From: Thermodesulfobacteriota bacterium
Lineage (GTDB): Bacteria; Desulfobacterota; Desulfobacteria; Desulfobacterales; Desulfosudaceae
Assembly: GCA_040753795.1 (NCBI GenBank)
Contig: JBFMDX010000015.1
Location: 48,217 to 112,216 of the forward strand
Direction of reading: 5' to 3'
Length of the DNA: 64,000 bases
A program made the translations under genes and the position numbers. Shown in pieces: positions 1 through 9,140 of this stretch (within the stretch, counting starts at the first letter, position 1; each line of letters starts with the position of its first letter). The notes beneath the pieces were generated by a model that worked only from the letters and a program-made list of their open reading frames with translations, was not told the DNA's origin and did no database searches.

Positions 1-265
1 GCCCCATCTGGTTGAAAATTTTCAGGACCTCAATGCCGTCCATGTCCTCCATTTTCAGGTCCAGGATGGCCACGTCAAAATCCTTTCCTCTTACCGCCCG
101 GATGGCCTCTCCGCCGCTGTATGCCGATGTCACGTCAAAGTTTCTTTTTCTCAAGCGGTTGGCCAGCACATTGACATATCCCTCCTCATCATCGACCAGA
201 AGGAGCCGGACAGGTGCGGCCGGCAGGTCTGTTTTGGTTTTGCTGTCCATGATGGATTTAGTCAT
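1..265 (-). CDS. Response regulator receiver protein (partial, cut by window edge)
   Basis: This is the N-terminal part of a CheY-like receiver; its C-terminus lies outside the window. Visible are the acidic pocket (LLLVDDEEG), the phospho-acceptor Asp in VAILDLKMEDMDG, and the start of helix 3. Two in-frame ATGs exist, at 265 and 250. The first overlaps the stop of the upstream receiver gene by a few bases, which fits translational coupling, but neither start has a strong Shine-Dalgarno sequence. It belongs to the same minus-strand operon as the next receiver and the Cache histidine kinase, so it is probably one of several phosphorylation targets of that kinase. Whether an output domain follows cannot be seen. 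Confidence 0.85.
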   Translation of the reverse strand, partial: MTKSIMDSKTKTDLPAAPVRLLLVDDEEGYVNVLANRLRKRNFDVTSAYSGGEAIRAVRGKDFDVAILDLKMEDMDGIEVLKIFNQMG

Positions 266-695
266 ACCCGCGGTTGAGGATCAGTTTGTCGATTCTGGCT
301 TTTTCAATCTTTTCGTCATGGGAATGCTTCTTCCTGACGGCTTCTTTTACCTTGGTGATCAGGGTATCGATGTCGCAGGGTTTCATCAGATAATCAAACG
401 CACCCAGCTTCATCCCTTCGATGGCGGTTTCTACGGTGGCGTGGCCGGTCAGCATGATAACTTCCTTCAGCGGATGACGTTTTTTAATCTCCCGCAGGGT
501 TTCAATACCGTCCCTGCCGGGCATTTTCACATCCAGAATGATCACATCCACGCTACCTTCCCTGTCCAGAAGGGTCAACGCTTCATCACCGCTGTGGGCG
601 GCAATGATTTTCAACCCCCGTTTGTCCAGGCGCTTGGCCATGGTCTCTACAAAGGGAACCTCGTCATCCACCAGCATGATGGAACTCGTTGCCAT
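258..695 (-). CDS. Response regulator, single receiver domain
   Basis: A 145-residue CheY-like protein. The acidic pair is at residues 10-11 (LVDDE), the phospho-acceptor is Asp55 (IILDVKMPGRDG), the Thr switch lies in VIMLTGHAT and the Lys in YLMKP. A short charged tail follows and there is no output domain. The ATG at 695 is chosen over an upstream start at 776 because AAGGAGAG lies seven bases before it and the upstream extension has no receiver homology. It lies about 100 bases downstream of the Cache kinase stop, so it is likely its cognate receiver. Stand-alone receivers act through phosphotransfer or protein contact rather than DNA binding. Confidence 0.9.
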   Translation of the reverse strand: MATSSIMLVDDEVPFVETMAKRLDKRGLKIIAAHSGDEALTLLDREGSVDVIILDVKMPGRDGIETLREIKKRHPLKEVIMLTGHATVETAIEGMKLGAFDYLMKPCDIDTLITKVKEAVRKKHSHDEKIEKARIDKLILNRGYD

Positions 696-799
696 TGAAT
701 GCTCTCCTTTCTTATATGGTACTGAAAAAACCGTTATTATTATTTTACTTATATTTGAAGCACGGAAAAAAATCAACCGGCGTTCCCGCGCCGCGCCAG

Positions 800-2500
800 T
801 TACTGCTGCTGGAAGGGGACCCAGATCCGGAAGCGCGCTCCTTTTTCCACGGCGCTCTGAACGTCAATTTTGCCTCCCATTTTATTAATGATCCCGTAAC
901 AGATGGAAAGTCCCAGGCCGGTTCCCTTGCCTACGGGTTTAGTGGTAAAGAAGGGGTCGAAGATGCGGGGAAGATTGGCCTCGGGAATACCGGGTCCGGT
1001 GTCCTCCACGACAATGACGATATGGCCGGGCTTGATCTCGCTGACTTTGGTGGAAATGCGGATGACGCCGCCGGTTTTTTCCATGGCATCCAGGGCGTTA
1101 TTGATCAGGTTCAACAGCACCTGCTGCATTTCGGAGGGAGAGATCATGATGTAAGGCAGATCTTTCTGGAGGTCGGTCTCGATGACGACTTTGTTGTATT
1201 TGGCCATCTGCCGGGAGAGATTGACGATCTCCACCACCAGGTCGTTGATCTGAACGTCCTTGGTGGTGGAATCCGTTTTTCTGGCGAAACTTAAAAGCTT
1301 GTGGGTGATCTCCTTGCATCTTTTGCCCTGGGTGTTGATCTGGGCCAGCGCCCGTTTGAACTCTTTCAGGTTGGCGCTTCCGGCCAGATCCTCTTCCTCC
1401 AGCAGATCGCCGATCCATCCGGCTTCCTCCACCATGATGGCCACCGGGTTGTTGATTTCATGGGCAATCCCCGCCGCCAGTTCGCCGATGGAAGCCATTT
1501 TGCCGGTTTCGATGATCTGCTGGTTCATGCCTTCCTTGGCGATATCGGCCCTGCGGATGCGCCGGACCATGCGCTGGGATATATATATGGCCATGAACAC
1601 AATGGCGGCGCCGCCGAAAAGAAAAATAATCAGCGAAATTATCCGCATGCGTTTCAGGTCGGAAAAGGCGTCGGCGCTCTGCTGCTTGACGATAAGCAGC
1701 CAGTCCCCGTTTTTGAGGCTGCCCACGGCATATAAATTATCCATGTCCGTATCATCGGCCAGGCGGGTGATCAGGATGTTGTTATGCGCTTTCTCCACCT
1801 CTTCCCAGAAGAACATGTACTCGCTGGGCTCAATGGTAATTCCCGCCGTCGGCTGGGTCTGGAATTTGCCGTCCCGGTTGAGGATAAAGGCGTAACCGGT
1901 CTTGCCGATCCGCAGATTCTGAACCAGGGAATTGAAGGCCATGAAATCGATGGTCGCCCGGATCAGAAACGGGCGTTCGTCGTCTTTGTGCTTGACGGTG
2001 ATGATGAAATGGGGTGTTCCCCGGAAGCCCAGGAACACATCGCTGATATACGTGTCACTGTCCCAGGCGTTTTTGAACCAGTCGGCGCCGGCATAATTGA
2101 CGTTGGCCAGGCCATGGGGACCGGCGTAGGCCACCTGGTCTCCTTTTCCATCCACAATGCCCAGATCGACGAACACATTGCCGTAGTCTTCACGGAGATA
2201 AAACAGCTTTTTTTCGAGAAAATCGTTGTCGTTCAGGGTCTCATAGGTTCTGGTGATGGCCAGAAAGCGGATATTGGCCAGTTTTTCATTTAAAAACGTG
2301 TCAATCTGCTGCTTGTGCTTCTGCACCAGTTCAGTCAGGTGGGCATAGGTTTTTTCATGATAGGCCGTGCTGAATTGATGGAGCAGGATGAAAATGACCA
2401 GCAGCATCGGAGCGAAAGAAACCGTAATCACGCTGACGATCATGTTCCGGGAAAGCGACTGGTAGTAATTTTTCTGTTTGCCGTTGGTCATCTCGCGCAC
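800..2500 (-). CDS. Cache-domain sensor histidine kinase
   Basis: A 566-residue membrane histidine kinase. A transmembrane helix (about 20-42) and a second (about 287-307) flank a periplasmic double-Cache-like sensor with the signature [16 protein letters not shown] near 113-128 and [15 protein letters not shown] near 155-171. The DHp helix carries the phospho-acceptor His347 (GIAHEINNP). The HATPase domain has an N-box ([12 protein letters not shown]), G1 (DTGPGI) and G2 (GTGLGLSI). The Cache signature is shared with the kinase at 10148-11917, so the two may sense related ligands; the ligand is unknown. The start read here is a GTG; an in-frame ATG three codons later is equally possible because no clear ribosome site is visible. 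Confidence 0.9.
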   Translation of the reverse strand: MREMTNGKQKNYYQSLSRNMIVSVITVSFAPMLLVIFILLHQFSTAYHEKTYAHLTELVQKHKQQIDTFLNEKLANIRFLAITRTYETLNDNDFLEKKLFYLREDYGNVFVDLGIVDGKGDQVAYAGPHGLANVNYAGADWFKNAWDSDTYISDVFLGFRGTPHFIITVKHKDDERPFLIRATIDFMAFNSLVQNLRIGKTGYAFILNRDGKFQTQPTAGITIEPSEYMFFWEEVEKAHNNILITRLADDTDMDNLYAVGSLKNGDWLLIVKQQSADAFSDLKRMRIISLIIFLFGGAAIVFMAIYISQRMVRRIRRADIAKEGMNQQIIETGKMASIGELAAGIAHEINNPVAIMVEEAGWIGDLLEEEDLAGSANLKEFKRALAQINTQGKRCKEITHKLLSFARKTDSTTKDVQINDLVVEIVNLSRQMAKYNKVVIETDLQKDLPYIMISPSEMQQVLLNLINNALDAMEKTGGVIRISTKVSEIKPGHIVIVVEDTGPGIPEANLPRIFDPFFTTKPVGKGTGLGLSICYGIINKMGGKIDVQSAVEKGARFRIWVPFQQQ

Positions 2501-2963
2501 TCACTGTTTTTCGTTGGGTTATCCGCAGAGAGGGGATCGTCTTCGCAACAACATCCGGGTGTTGTCGCTACTCACTGCCGATGGGCTACTCCAATTATCA
2601 GGATTCATGAAGTATGCCAACAACGCTGGAGTTTTCAAAACCGTCCGCGAAAAACAAGGTTTTCCGATGCCGGCCCGGCCCTGTTTCCGATTATTATTTT
2701 TTTTCAATAAGTTGTATCACAATCTCGGCGGCGAACGCTACCAACAATTTTATACCGATCTACATTTTTAGCCCGCATCGTGATCTGAATTCAGCGGGGG
2801 GGCAAAACAGATTTTTTTTATTTGATTGTTTTTACAGGTTGTAAAGAAAATCGGCAGGCGTGTTTTGACCTGATATCGCGTCTGCGACAGGCGTGGGGAA
2901 GAACCGGAAAATGGCGGAACGAGTCATGCCTGATGCAATCCCCATTTCCCGGCCGGCAGACGG
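2501..2963. other. Intergenic region without a supported gene
   Basis: About 460 bases lie between the histidine kinase start and the end of the transglycosylase gene. Short open frames on both strands lack a ribosome site and recognisable sequence. The stretch from 2700 to 2850 is AT-rich with homopolymeric T runs and may hold the promoter of the kinase-receiver operon, but I could not pick a convincing -35/-10 pair. Confidence 0.5.
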
Positions 2964-4964
2964 TTATTTGCCTGTCAGACAAATGGACACTTTTTCGAGT
3001 TCTCCCGCCTTGGCCATACTGTATTTATCCCAGAAGAGCTTGTCGCTTTCATAAAAAGTCTGGGTCTGGTTACGCTGGAGAAATTTTTTGAAATCCCCCG
3101 GGCCTCCGTTATACATGGCGTATAAGGCCCGGCTGAGTAAATCGTGGCTCAAGGGGTTGGCCGGATCCATTTTTTTCAGGGCGTAATCTTTCAGATAGTG
3201 AGCCAGGATTTCCGCGCCGGCTTTGGCATTATATTCGATATTCCACCGCAGGCTTTCGACCTTGTAGAATCCCCGCCAGATGCGCTGGTTGATCTGCATC
3301 AGTCCCACCGAGGACTGGTTATAGGAAAGGAGCGGCGTCATATTGCCTTTGACCGTGATAAACTGCCGCCAGCAGCTTTCCTGCCAGGCGGTGGCCATGA
3401 TCATCAGCCGGTACATGGGCTGGAGAGAGGCATCGAGCTTGTTGTTGGCCAGGGCTTCGTCGGCGGTTTTTTCCAGTACCTGTCGAACCCGGGCCAGATA
3501 GGGTCCCAGATTGTCTTTGGGAGCGAGCCACTGTTTGAGCGCCTCCAGGTCCGGTGGAGCGGGAGCCTCTTCCGCGTATGCCGGGGCGATGAGAAGTCGC
3601 AGGATAAAACCGGTAATCACCTCCACCGGCGGAGCGGGCGCTGTTTCCTGAGGCGGAGTCGGTTCTACTTCCTGAGGTGGTGCGGGCTCACCTTCCTGCG
3701 CTGGGGCAAGTTCGTCTTTCTGCGGCGGAACGGGCTCGCCCTCCTCCGGCAACGGGATTTCCAGACCATGATAGGCTGGACCGCTTTCATCCATGGACGG
3801 GGCGAACCCCATCAGTTTCCGGAGATTGTCGTCCACCGCCAGGGAATATCCCAGGTCGATTTCCTGGTCGCTGATTAACTGGGCCATGCGGATCAGGCCG
3901 TCCCGGCTGATTTCAATGCCCAGGGTCGGACCCAGCTTGTCCAGGGCGGACAGGACGTCGGCGGCAGTAAAGAACGCCAGATATTTCACCATTTTCCCCT
4001 GGCCGGATATCCCGCCCAGGCGGTTTCTCAATATGCCGGATAACTGCTCCCAGGCGTAGACAAACTGCTGTCTGACCAGATCATTACCGGCGGTTTTATC
4101 GTTCACCGCCCGGACAAAACCATAGCGGAGCTCCAGCAGGGTTTCCAACAGGCGCTGCCGTTCTTCGTCCGTCAATTGCCCCTGCAGAAGTGTTCCCATC
4201 TGGTAGATCAGAAAAGCATCCCATAACTCCCAGAGTTCCGACACCCGTTCCATCTCCTCGGCCGACAGTTCCAGGGGCGGTTCTTCCGCTGCCGGCGGCG
4301 GTGTCTCAATGATCATGGACAGCGTCAGGCGGATCGCGTCCGGGTCCACGCGCAGGTCGCTGACTTTCAGCGACGACAACAGTTGATCCAGTTGCGCTTT
4401 GTTTTCCCGGGCAAAGAAAGAGGGCAGGATCGCCCTGATTTCATCCATGGGAAGATCCAGATCAAAGGCGAGGTCACTGAAAAAGTCCCGGATATGGTCC
4501 TGAATCATTTCAACAACGGCCGGGTCAATGGCCACCGGTTTGCGGCTGGCGGCATACAGGCGCGAATCCACCACTTTCAGACGGACGCTGGTTCCTTTTT
4601 CGTCCAGGATGACCCGCTGATACAGCTCGATGTACCCCTCCCATTTGAACACATCTATGGGGGCGCCCAGCAGGCGGGCGCCCTGCTTGACCTGGATACT
4701 GCTGCCGGTGACGATTAACCCGTTTTCGGAACGGATTTCCGGATTCCAGATGGCGATGTAGGTGGAGTTTATCCCCGTCTTTTCGTCCACGATAACGGCC
4801 CGGCCGCCCGGCTGGTCATAGAGCTGCTCATTCAAGGCCATGCGGATAAGGGCGTAATCCAGGGTGAGGGGGATCGTCACGGTTTCCGCGGCGGCCCGGG
4901 CGGTGCCGGGGATAGTCATCCACATGAAAAGCGCCAGGTTGAGGAGAAGGTATTTGTGTTTCAT
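2964..4964 (-). CDS. Exported lytic transglycosylase (SLT-domain) protein
   Basis: A 666-residue secreted protein with an N-terminal signal peptide (hydrophobic residues 5-18, ending GTARAAAE). The C-terminal domain, from about residue 515, is an SLT-type peptidoglycan transglycosylase fold: catalytic Glu529 in AWQESCWRQF, then SVGLMQINQRIW and ALYAMYNGGPGDF, matching the conserved ES, GLMQ and AYNAG motifs. The large N-terminal part is not recognised. Between them, near 395-450, is a Pro/Glu-rich tract with repeated APPQE-like units, followed by a hydrophobic stretch (FILRLLIAPAYA) that resembles a second membrane segment. It likely cleaves glycan strands in the periplasm; the N-terminal region may hold a partner-binding function. 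Confidence 0.85.
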   Translation of the reverse strand: MKHKYLLLNLALFMWMTIPGTARAAAETVTIPLTLDYALIRMALNEQLYDQPGGRAVIVDEKTGINSTYIAIWNPEIRSENGLIVTGSSIQVKQGARLLGAPIDVFKWEGYIELYQRVILDEKGTSVRLKVVDSRLYAASRKPVAIDPAVVEMIQDHIRDFFSDLAFDLDLPMDEIRAILPSFFARENKAQLDQLLSSLKVSDLRVDPDAIRLTLSMIIETPPPAAEEPPLELSAEEMERVSELWELWDAFLIYQMGTLLQGQLTDEERQRLLETLLELRYGFVRAVNDKTAGNDLVRQQFVYAWEQLSGILRNRLGGISGQGKMVKYLAFFTAADVLSALDKLGPTLGIEISRDGLIRMAQLISDQEIDLGYSLAVDDNLRKLMGFAPSMDESGPAYHGLEIPLPEEGEPVPPQKDELAPAQEGEPAPPQEVEPTPPQETAPAPPVEVITGFILRLLIAPAYAEEAPAPPDLEALKQWLAPKDNLGPYLARVRQVLEKTADEALANNKLDASLQPMYRLMIMATAWQESCWRQFITVKGNMTPLLSYNQSSVGLMQINQRIWRGFYKVESLRWNIEYNAKAGAEILAHYLKDYALKKMDPANPLSHDLLSRALYAMYNGGPGDFKKFLQRNQTQTFYESDKLFWDKYSMAKAGELEKVSICLTGK

Positions 4965-5061
4965 CGCTTCAGTTTTCTGCCTGATAATGCAGGGGCGTCC
5001 TTCAGGCCGCGCCTGCTACGGCCTTTCCTTGTCGAAAAAAAGGCAATCCGGTTTGACCGGT

Positions 5062-6213
5062 TTAAAATCCTTCCAGTTTGGAAATGATCTCACACATGAT
5101 TTCGTCAGCGCCGCCGCCGATGGAAATCAGCCGGGAATCCCGGAAGGCCCGTGAAATGGCCATTTCATTCATGTAACCCATGCCGCCGTGCATCTGCAGG
5201 CAGCCGTCCATGACCTTGTTGAGCAGCCGGGCGCCGAACAGTTTGGCCATGGAAATCTCTTTGGTGACGTCCTGGCCGGCTGTTTTCAATCGCACGATAT
5301 GATAGGTCAATTGCCGCATGGCCTCTATTTCGGACAGCCACAGGGCCAGGCGATGCTGCAGGACCTGCTTCTTGATCAGGGGCTTGCCGAAAACAATTCG
5401 CTGCTTCAGAAATTTCACGGTTTCATCGATCACGCGTCGGGTTGAAATATAGCAGCCGGGCAGGGCGGAGAATCGTTCATGCTGAAACTGCTGCATCTGG
5501 TAAATGAACCCTTCCCCTTCCTGGCCGATGAGGTTTTCAGCGGGAATCCTCAGGTTGTCGAAGAAGAGCTCGGCCGTGTCGCTGCTGCGCATGCCCATCT
5601 TGTCCAGTTTCTTGCTGACATGAAAACCCGGCAGGTTGGTGGGCACGACAAACAGCCCGAAGGAATGGTATCCGGGCGTTTCGCTGGTCCTGGCCAGCAG
5701 GGTCAGAAAATCGGCCTGGGTGCCGTTGGTGATGTAGGTTTTGGAGCCGTTGATGACGTAAGAATCGCCGTCTTTTCTGGCGAAGGTTTTTATGGCCGCC
5801 ACGTCCGAACCGGCATCGGGTTCCGTCACCGCGATGGACGCCACCATGTCGCCGGCGATGGCCGGTTTTAAATACGTTTCCTTGAGATGTTCGCTGCCGA
5901 ACTGATCAATCGCCGGGGTGGCCATGTTGGTCTGAACCAGGATGGCCATGGGAACGCCGCCGCAGTTGATCAGGGACAGCTCTTCGATGAAGACCAGTTC
6001 GTACCAGTAGTCCAGTCCCATGCCGCCGTATTTCTGATCGTAACGGATTCCCAGAAAGCCGAGATCGCCCATTTTTTTAAACAGCTCATGAAGGGGAGCA
6101 ATCCCTTTTTCCTCCCATTCGTCCACGTAAGGATTGATCTCCTTGTTCACAAAATCCCGAACTGCCTTGCGGACCATTTCGTGATCCTTGGTGAAATACA
6201 TCTCGTTGCCCAT
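5062..6213 (-). CDS. Acyl-CoA dehydrogenase
   Basis: A 383-residue FAD-dependent acyl-CoA dehydrogenase of normal length. It has the signatures AVTEPDAGSDVAAIKT and GSKTYITNG, and the C-terminal helix with QMHGGMGYMNE. The usual C-terminal catalytic Glu region reads GGGADEIM. A Glu in QFQHERFS aligns with the catalytic base position of long-chain and isovaleryl-CoA dehydrogenases, so I infer that type. It would oxidise acyl-CoA at the alpha-beta bond and pass electrons to ETF; no etf genes are in the window. It is monocistronic here, and the substrate chain length or branching cannot be deduced. Confidence 0.9.
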   Translation of the reverse strand: MGNEMYFTKDHEMVRKAVRDFVNKEINPYVDEWEEKGIAPLHELFKKMGDLGFLGIRYDQKYGGMGLDYWYELVFIEELSLINCGGVPMAILVQTNMATPAIDQFGSEHLKETYLKPAIAGDMVASIAVTEPDAGSDVAAIKTFARKDGDSYVINGSKTYITNGTQADFLTLLARTSETPGYHSFGLFVVPTNLPGFHVSKKLDKMGMRSSDTAELFFDNLRIPAENLIGQEGEGFIYQMQQFQHERFSALPGCYISTRRVIDETVKFLKQRIVFGKPLIKKQVLQHRLALWLSEIEAMRQLTYHIVRLKTAGQDVTKEISMAKLFGARLLNKVMDGCLQMHGGMGYMNEMAISRAFRDSRLISIGGGADEIMCEIISKLEGF

Positions 6214-6349
6214 GGGGTTCCCTTTCTGTATTTGGTTTAACGTATAAAACCAACATCACTTTCCGGTGAGGCGGTCTTTCCAGACGTTACGGTCATTATA
6301 TATATCCGAATACCGCGGATCATCAAGCTTTTTAATGCCGCTCAACCCT

Positions 6350-6405
6350 CAACCCTGAATCCTAAACCCCAAGCCTTAAACCCTGCACCCTACACCTCTT
6401 AACCC
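6350..6405. repeat. Heptad-type noncoding repeat tract (AACCCTN units)
   Basis: A short run of degenerate seven-base units of the form AACCCTG, AATCCTA, AACCCCA, AGCCTTA lies between the acyl-CoA dehydrogenase and the cytidylate-kinase-like gene. Related tracts recur at 29036-29100, 31484-31520, 42415-42470 and 43453-43480, always between genes. The rest of 6214-6534 shows no gene. Confidence 0.7.
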
Positions 6406-6534
6406 CGCAACATCACGAAGCGACCTGTTCAAGCCCTGAATTTTACAAATAACCCGGTTTTGTTTTTCCTGGAAAGTATGGTAATGTCCGGCCAGTAATC
6501 GTTTCAGCAACCAAATCGGAAAAAGGAACACGTC

Positions 6535-7371
6535 ATGCCTGTGATCACCATCTCCCGGGGCTCGTACAGCCGGGGAAAAGAAGTCGCCGAAAAAGTCGCC
6601 GCCAGACTGGGTTTTGAATGTATATCCCGGGATATCCTCCTGGAGGCCTCTGAAGAGTTTAACATACCGGAAATCCGTCTGGTCCGGGCGCTTCACGACG
6701 CCCCGTCGGTCCTGGACCGGTTCACCCACGGCAAGGAACGATATATCAGCTATATCCGCAAAGCCCTGTTAAAACGTGTTCAGAAGGATAACGTGGTGTA
6801 CCACGGCCTGGCCGGCCATTATTTTCTGCAGCATATTCCGCATGTGTTTAAAATAAGAGTGATCTCCGATATGGCCGAACGCGTGAAAGAAGAGATCAAA
6901 AGAGAAAACATCACCGGGGAAAAAGCGCTTTATATTCTTAAAAAGGACGATGATGAACGCCGGCGCTGGGGCCTTCAGCTTTATGGTATTGATACCTGGG
7001 ATAGCCAGCTTTACGATCTGGTACTGCATGTCAAGACCATCACCGTGGACGACGCCGTGGACATCATCTGCCGCATGGCTCAGGCTCCGATCTTCCAGGC
7101 GACGCCGGAGTCCAGGCGGATACTGGACAACCTGCTGCTGGCGGCGGAAATAAAGGCGGCCGTGGTGGAACTCGAGCCCATGCTGAAGGTGACGGCCGAG
7201 GACGGTGTGGTTCATATCAGCGGTATCGATACCGTCAGAAAGATCAAACCCCAGGTGCTGGCGGAAATCAAGGCGGTAGCGGCGGTCCGGGAAGGTGTTC
7301 GGAAGGTGATCCTGGACGGTGATTTGACGGACAGCGAACATCATGCCGTCAATCCTTTTCATAACTTGTAA
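6535..7371 (+). CDS. Cytidylate-kinase-like P-loop protein with C-terminal BON-like domain
   Basis: A 278-residue protein. Residues 1-185 resemble the cytidylate-kinase-like family 2: the N-terminus ITISRGSYSRGKEVAEKVA occupies the P-loop position, and FTHGKERYISYIRKAL and HVFKIRVISDMAERVK follow. The loop lacks a classical GxxGxGKS, so true nucleotide kinase activity is doubtful. Residues 200-262 look like a BON domain (KVTAEDGVVHISGIDTV...VREGVRKVIL). A GGAAC site precedes the ATG. It is a clear paralogue of the N-terminal two-thirds of the receiver-fused protein at 11947-13182, sharing the FTHxKER block, the domain order and the BON-like end. A regulatory or nucleotide-sensing role is inferred rather than CMP phosphorylation. 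Confidence 0.8.
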   Translation: MPVITISRGSYSRGKEVAEKVAARLGFECISRDILLEASEEFNIPEIRLVRALHDAPSVLDRFTHGKERYISYIRKALLKRVQKDNVVYHGLAGHYFLQHIPHVFKIRVISDMAERVKEEIKRENITGEKALYILKKDDDERRRWGLQLYGIDTWDSQLYDLVLHVKTITVDDAVDIICRMAQAPIFQATPESRRILDNLLLAAEIKAAVVELEPMLKVTAEDGVVHISGIDTVRKIKPQVLAEIKAVAAVREGVRKVILDGDLTDSEHHAVNPFHNL

Positions 7372-7453
7372 ATCCGTTCGTTCCCGGGGTGTCTCCGGAT
7401 TGAGAAATTTTCCCCGGGCCACCCGGGAATGATGACGGGGACAGGAGTCAGTC

Positions 7454-8104
7454 ATGACAGCGGAATCAGCGCTTGCCCTTGACGGCCTCAGGCATTTATC
7501 CGCTCTCAAGTGGTATGTCATCCCCCTGCTGGCGATGGTTCTTTATATTTATGTCCTGGAAATCAAGAAAGCCCGGGAGACGGGCAACTGGGATGCCGTT
7601 TTCGCGGGGCTGACCCTGTTTGGCACCGATTTTCTGTTTGAAACCATCAACGGCTGGATTTTTCGCTTTTCGCGGTACTCGGCGCTCTGGACCACGCCGG
7701 GAGAGACAGCCTTAAGGACCATGGTCGGATGGAATATCGAGATCATGTTCATGTTCATGATCGCCGGCATCATTTACACCCACACCCTTTCCGGCGACAA
7801 AACAGCCAGAATTCTGGCGGTGCCGGAAAAATTCTTCTGGGTTGTCGGCTACGCGGTTTTGTGCGTTTTCGTGGAAGGTCTGCTGAACATGGGAGGGCAT
7901 CTGGTCTGGTCATATAAATTCTGGAGCCTTACCCCCACGGGCGTGCTGCCGATCTTCTGCGCCTATTTCTTCCTTTTCTTAAGCCCCATGCTGGTCATCA
8001 GTCTGAAAACCATACGGACCAGAATCCTTTATTCGGGGGCGATATATGCGGCGGCTGTTGTCATGAATATCTTCGCCTTCGGCGTCATGAACTGGCAGTA
8101 TTGA
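7454..8104 (+). CDS. Multi-pass membrane protein of unknown function
   Basis: A 216-residue integral membrane protein with about six hydrophobic helices (near 18-36, 50-66, 90-110, 124-146, 158-178 and 188-210). Conserved-looking polar features within or next to helices are GTDFLFETINGW, GWNIEIMFMF and FVEGLLNMGGHLVW. I do not recognise the family. A GGAG site precedes the ATG. It follows the cytidylate-kinase-like gene by 82 bases; the gap contains a GC-rich hairpin (TTCCCGGGGTG near 7381 pairing with CACCCGGGAA near 7420), so the two may be separately transcribed. Confidence 0.75.
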   Translation: MTAESALALDGLRHLSALKWYVIPLLAMVLYIYVLEIKKARETGNWDAVFAGLTLFGTDFLFETINGWIFRFSRYSALWTTPGETALRTMVGWNIEIMFMFMIAGIIYTHTLSGDKTARILAVPEKFFWVVGYAVLCVFVEGLLNMGGHLVWSYKFWSLTPTGVLPIFCAYFFLFLSPMLVISLKTIRTRILYSGAIYAAAVVMNIFAFGVMNWQY

Positions 8105-8136
8105 TTTTCGGGGCTGCCCCCCGCGTTCCGGCGCAC

Positions 8137-8532
8137 TTAACGGCGAATGGTCTTGGTATATACGCCGTCTTTCCATCCCGCCATTTTTTCCTGATAGCTG
8201 CGTGAACACCTTCCGGAGTCGTCCTGGACCGTAATCGTAATGCACAGATTGGGGTCGGCGGAAATAATATCCCAGGTGGCATTGGTAAGGGGGGTGGGCG
8301 CAATCTGGCTTTTATCGATGGTGGTATGAGACGGAATAGCGAAATAGGACGCGATCTCACCGGCAATGATGGACGCGTCCGCCTCGGCGTGACTGCAAAA
8401 GGCTTTATTGCGGTAGGAAATATAATTCGGTATGGCCATGATCGCCAGCAACCCGAGAATGGCGACAACGATCATCAGTTCGATCAGCGTAAATCCCTGC
8501 CTCCCCGTTCCTGGATAATGGTTTTCCGACAT
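8137..8532 (-). CDS. Type IV pilin-like prepilin
   Basis: A 131-residue prepilin. The leader ends in Gly before FTLIELMIVVAILGLLAIMA, the classical class III cleavage and methylation site with Glu at +5, followed by the N-terminal hydrophobic helix. Mature Cys residues near SHAEAD, NLCITI and GRCSRS could form the usual pilin disulfide. An upstream TTG start at 8565 is rejected because the promoter at 8567-8595 would place transcription initiation at or after it; the ATG at 8532 has a GAGGGGG site. The gene is monocistronic and no other pilus genes are nearby, so it may be a major pilin or pseudopilin encoded away from the assembly operon. Confidence 0.88.
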   Translation of the reverse strand: MSENHYPGTGRQGFTLIELMIVVAILGLLAIMAIPNYISYRNKAFCSHAEADASIIAGEIASYFAIPSHTTIDKSQIAPTPLTNATWDIISADPNLCITITVQDDSGRCSRSYQEKMAGWKDGVYTKTIRR

Positions 8533-8566
8533 GGCCCCCTCGATTGTAACTTTCTGTTTTTTCAAC

Positions 8567-8595
8567 TATATAAACGAATGAGCGCCTCATGTCAA
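8567..8595 (-). promoter_or_regulatory. Sigma-70 type promoter of the pilin gene
   Basis: On the minus strand, TTGACA (8595-8590) is followed after exactly 17 bases by TATATA (8572-8567). The predicted start near 8560 lies about 28 bases upstream of the chosen ATG at 8532. Confidence 0.75.
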
Positions 8596-8642
8596 TAATT
8601 AATTGTCACGGGCAATGAGCGATGGGGTCTTCCTTCCGGGCC

Positions 8643-9071
8643 CTACCAGGCTTTGCGGGTCAGGATGTCACGAATGCGCTGCTCGCTCTTTTTTTCCACC
8701 AGAATGATCTTTTCCGCCTTGGCCCGCTTGATGCGGTCGATGATGGTGGCCAGATCCGCCGGTTTTTCAATCAGATCCATGGCGCCGAGCTTCATGGCCT
8801 GGACCCCTTTTTCCACCGTGGCATGTCCGGTCAGCAGGATGACCTGCACGTCGGGGTTCTTCTCCTTGATCCGCTTGAGGGCCTCCAGGCCGTCCATTTC
8901 CGGCATCTGGAGATCCAGCACCACCGCGTCATAGGACTCCTTGTCGATCAGGGAGATAGCGTCCCTGGCGTTGGTAACGGTAGACACGTTCATGTCCCGC
9001 GTTTTCAGCCGCTCGGAAATAAGATCCAGGAAATCTTTTTCATCATCCACAATCAGAACCTTGTCTGTCAT
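8643..9071 (-). CDS. Response regulator, single receiver domain
   Basis: A 142-residue CheY-like receiver with Asp pair 9-10 (LIVDDEKDF), phospho-acceptor Asp53 (VVLDLQMPEMDG), switch Thr in VILLTGHAT and Lys in LIEKPAD. The C-terminal 25 residues are a basic amphipathic tail (KRAKAEKIILVEKKSEQRI) and there is no output domain. AAGGAGG lies eight bases before the ATG. It is encoded downstream of the ATPase-degenerate kinase (9132-9800), with a candidate internal promoter between them, and is probably part of the same phosphorelay set. Confidence 0.9.
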   Translation of the reverse strand: MTDKVLIVDDEKDFLDLISERLKTRDMNVSTVTNARDAISLIDKESYDAVVLDLQMPEMDGLEALKRIKEKNPDVQVILLTGHATVEKGVQAMKLGAMDLIEKPADLATIIDRIKRAKAEKIILVEKKSEQRIRDILTRKAW

Positions 9072-9111
9072 GATACGCCTCCTTATGACGTTAGTAATTA
9101 CCAGATAATTT

Positions 9112-9140
9112 ATTATAGTGCCGGCGCTTTTTCAAGGCAA
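9112..9140 (-). promoter_or_regulatory. Candidate internal promoter for the receiver gene
   Basis: On the minus strand, TTGCCT (9140-9135), a 17-base spacer and a perfect TATAAT (9117-9112) lie at the 3' end of the kinase-like gene, about 40 bases upstream of the receiver ATG at 9071. The -10 box is strong and the -35 box weak. Confidence 0.5.

Noticed and set aside
8533..8565. TTG start for the pilin gene at 8565
   Set aside because: The promoter -10 box ends at 8567, so the transcript would start downstream of this codon; the ATG at 8532 has a GA-rich ribosome site.
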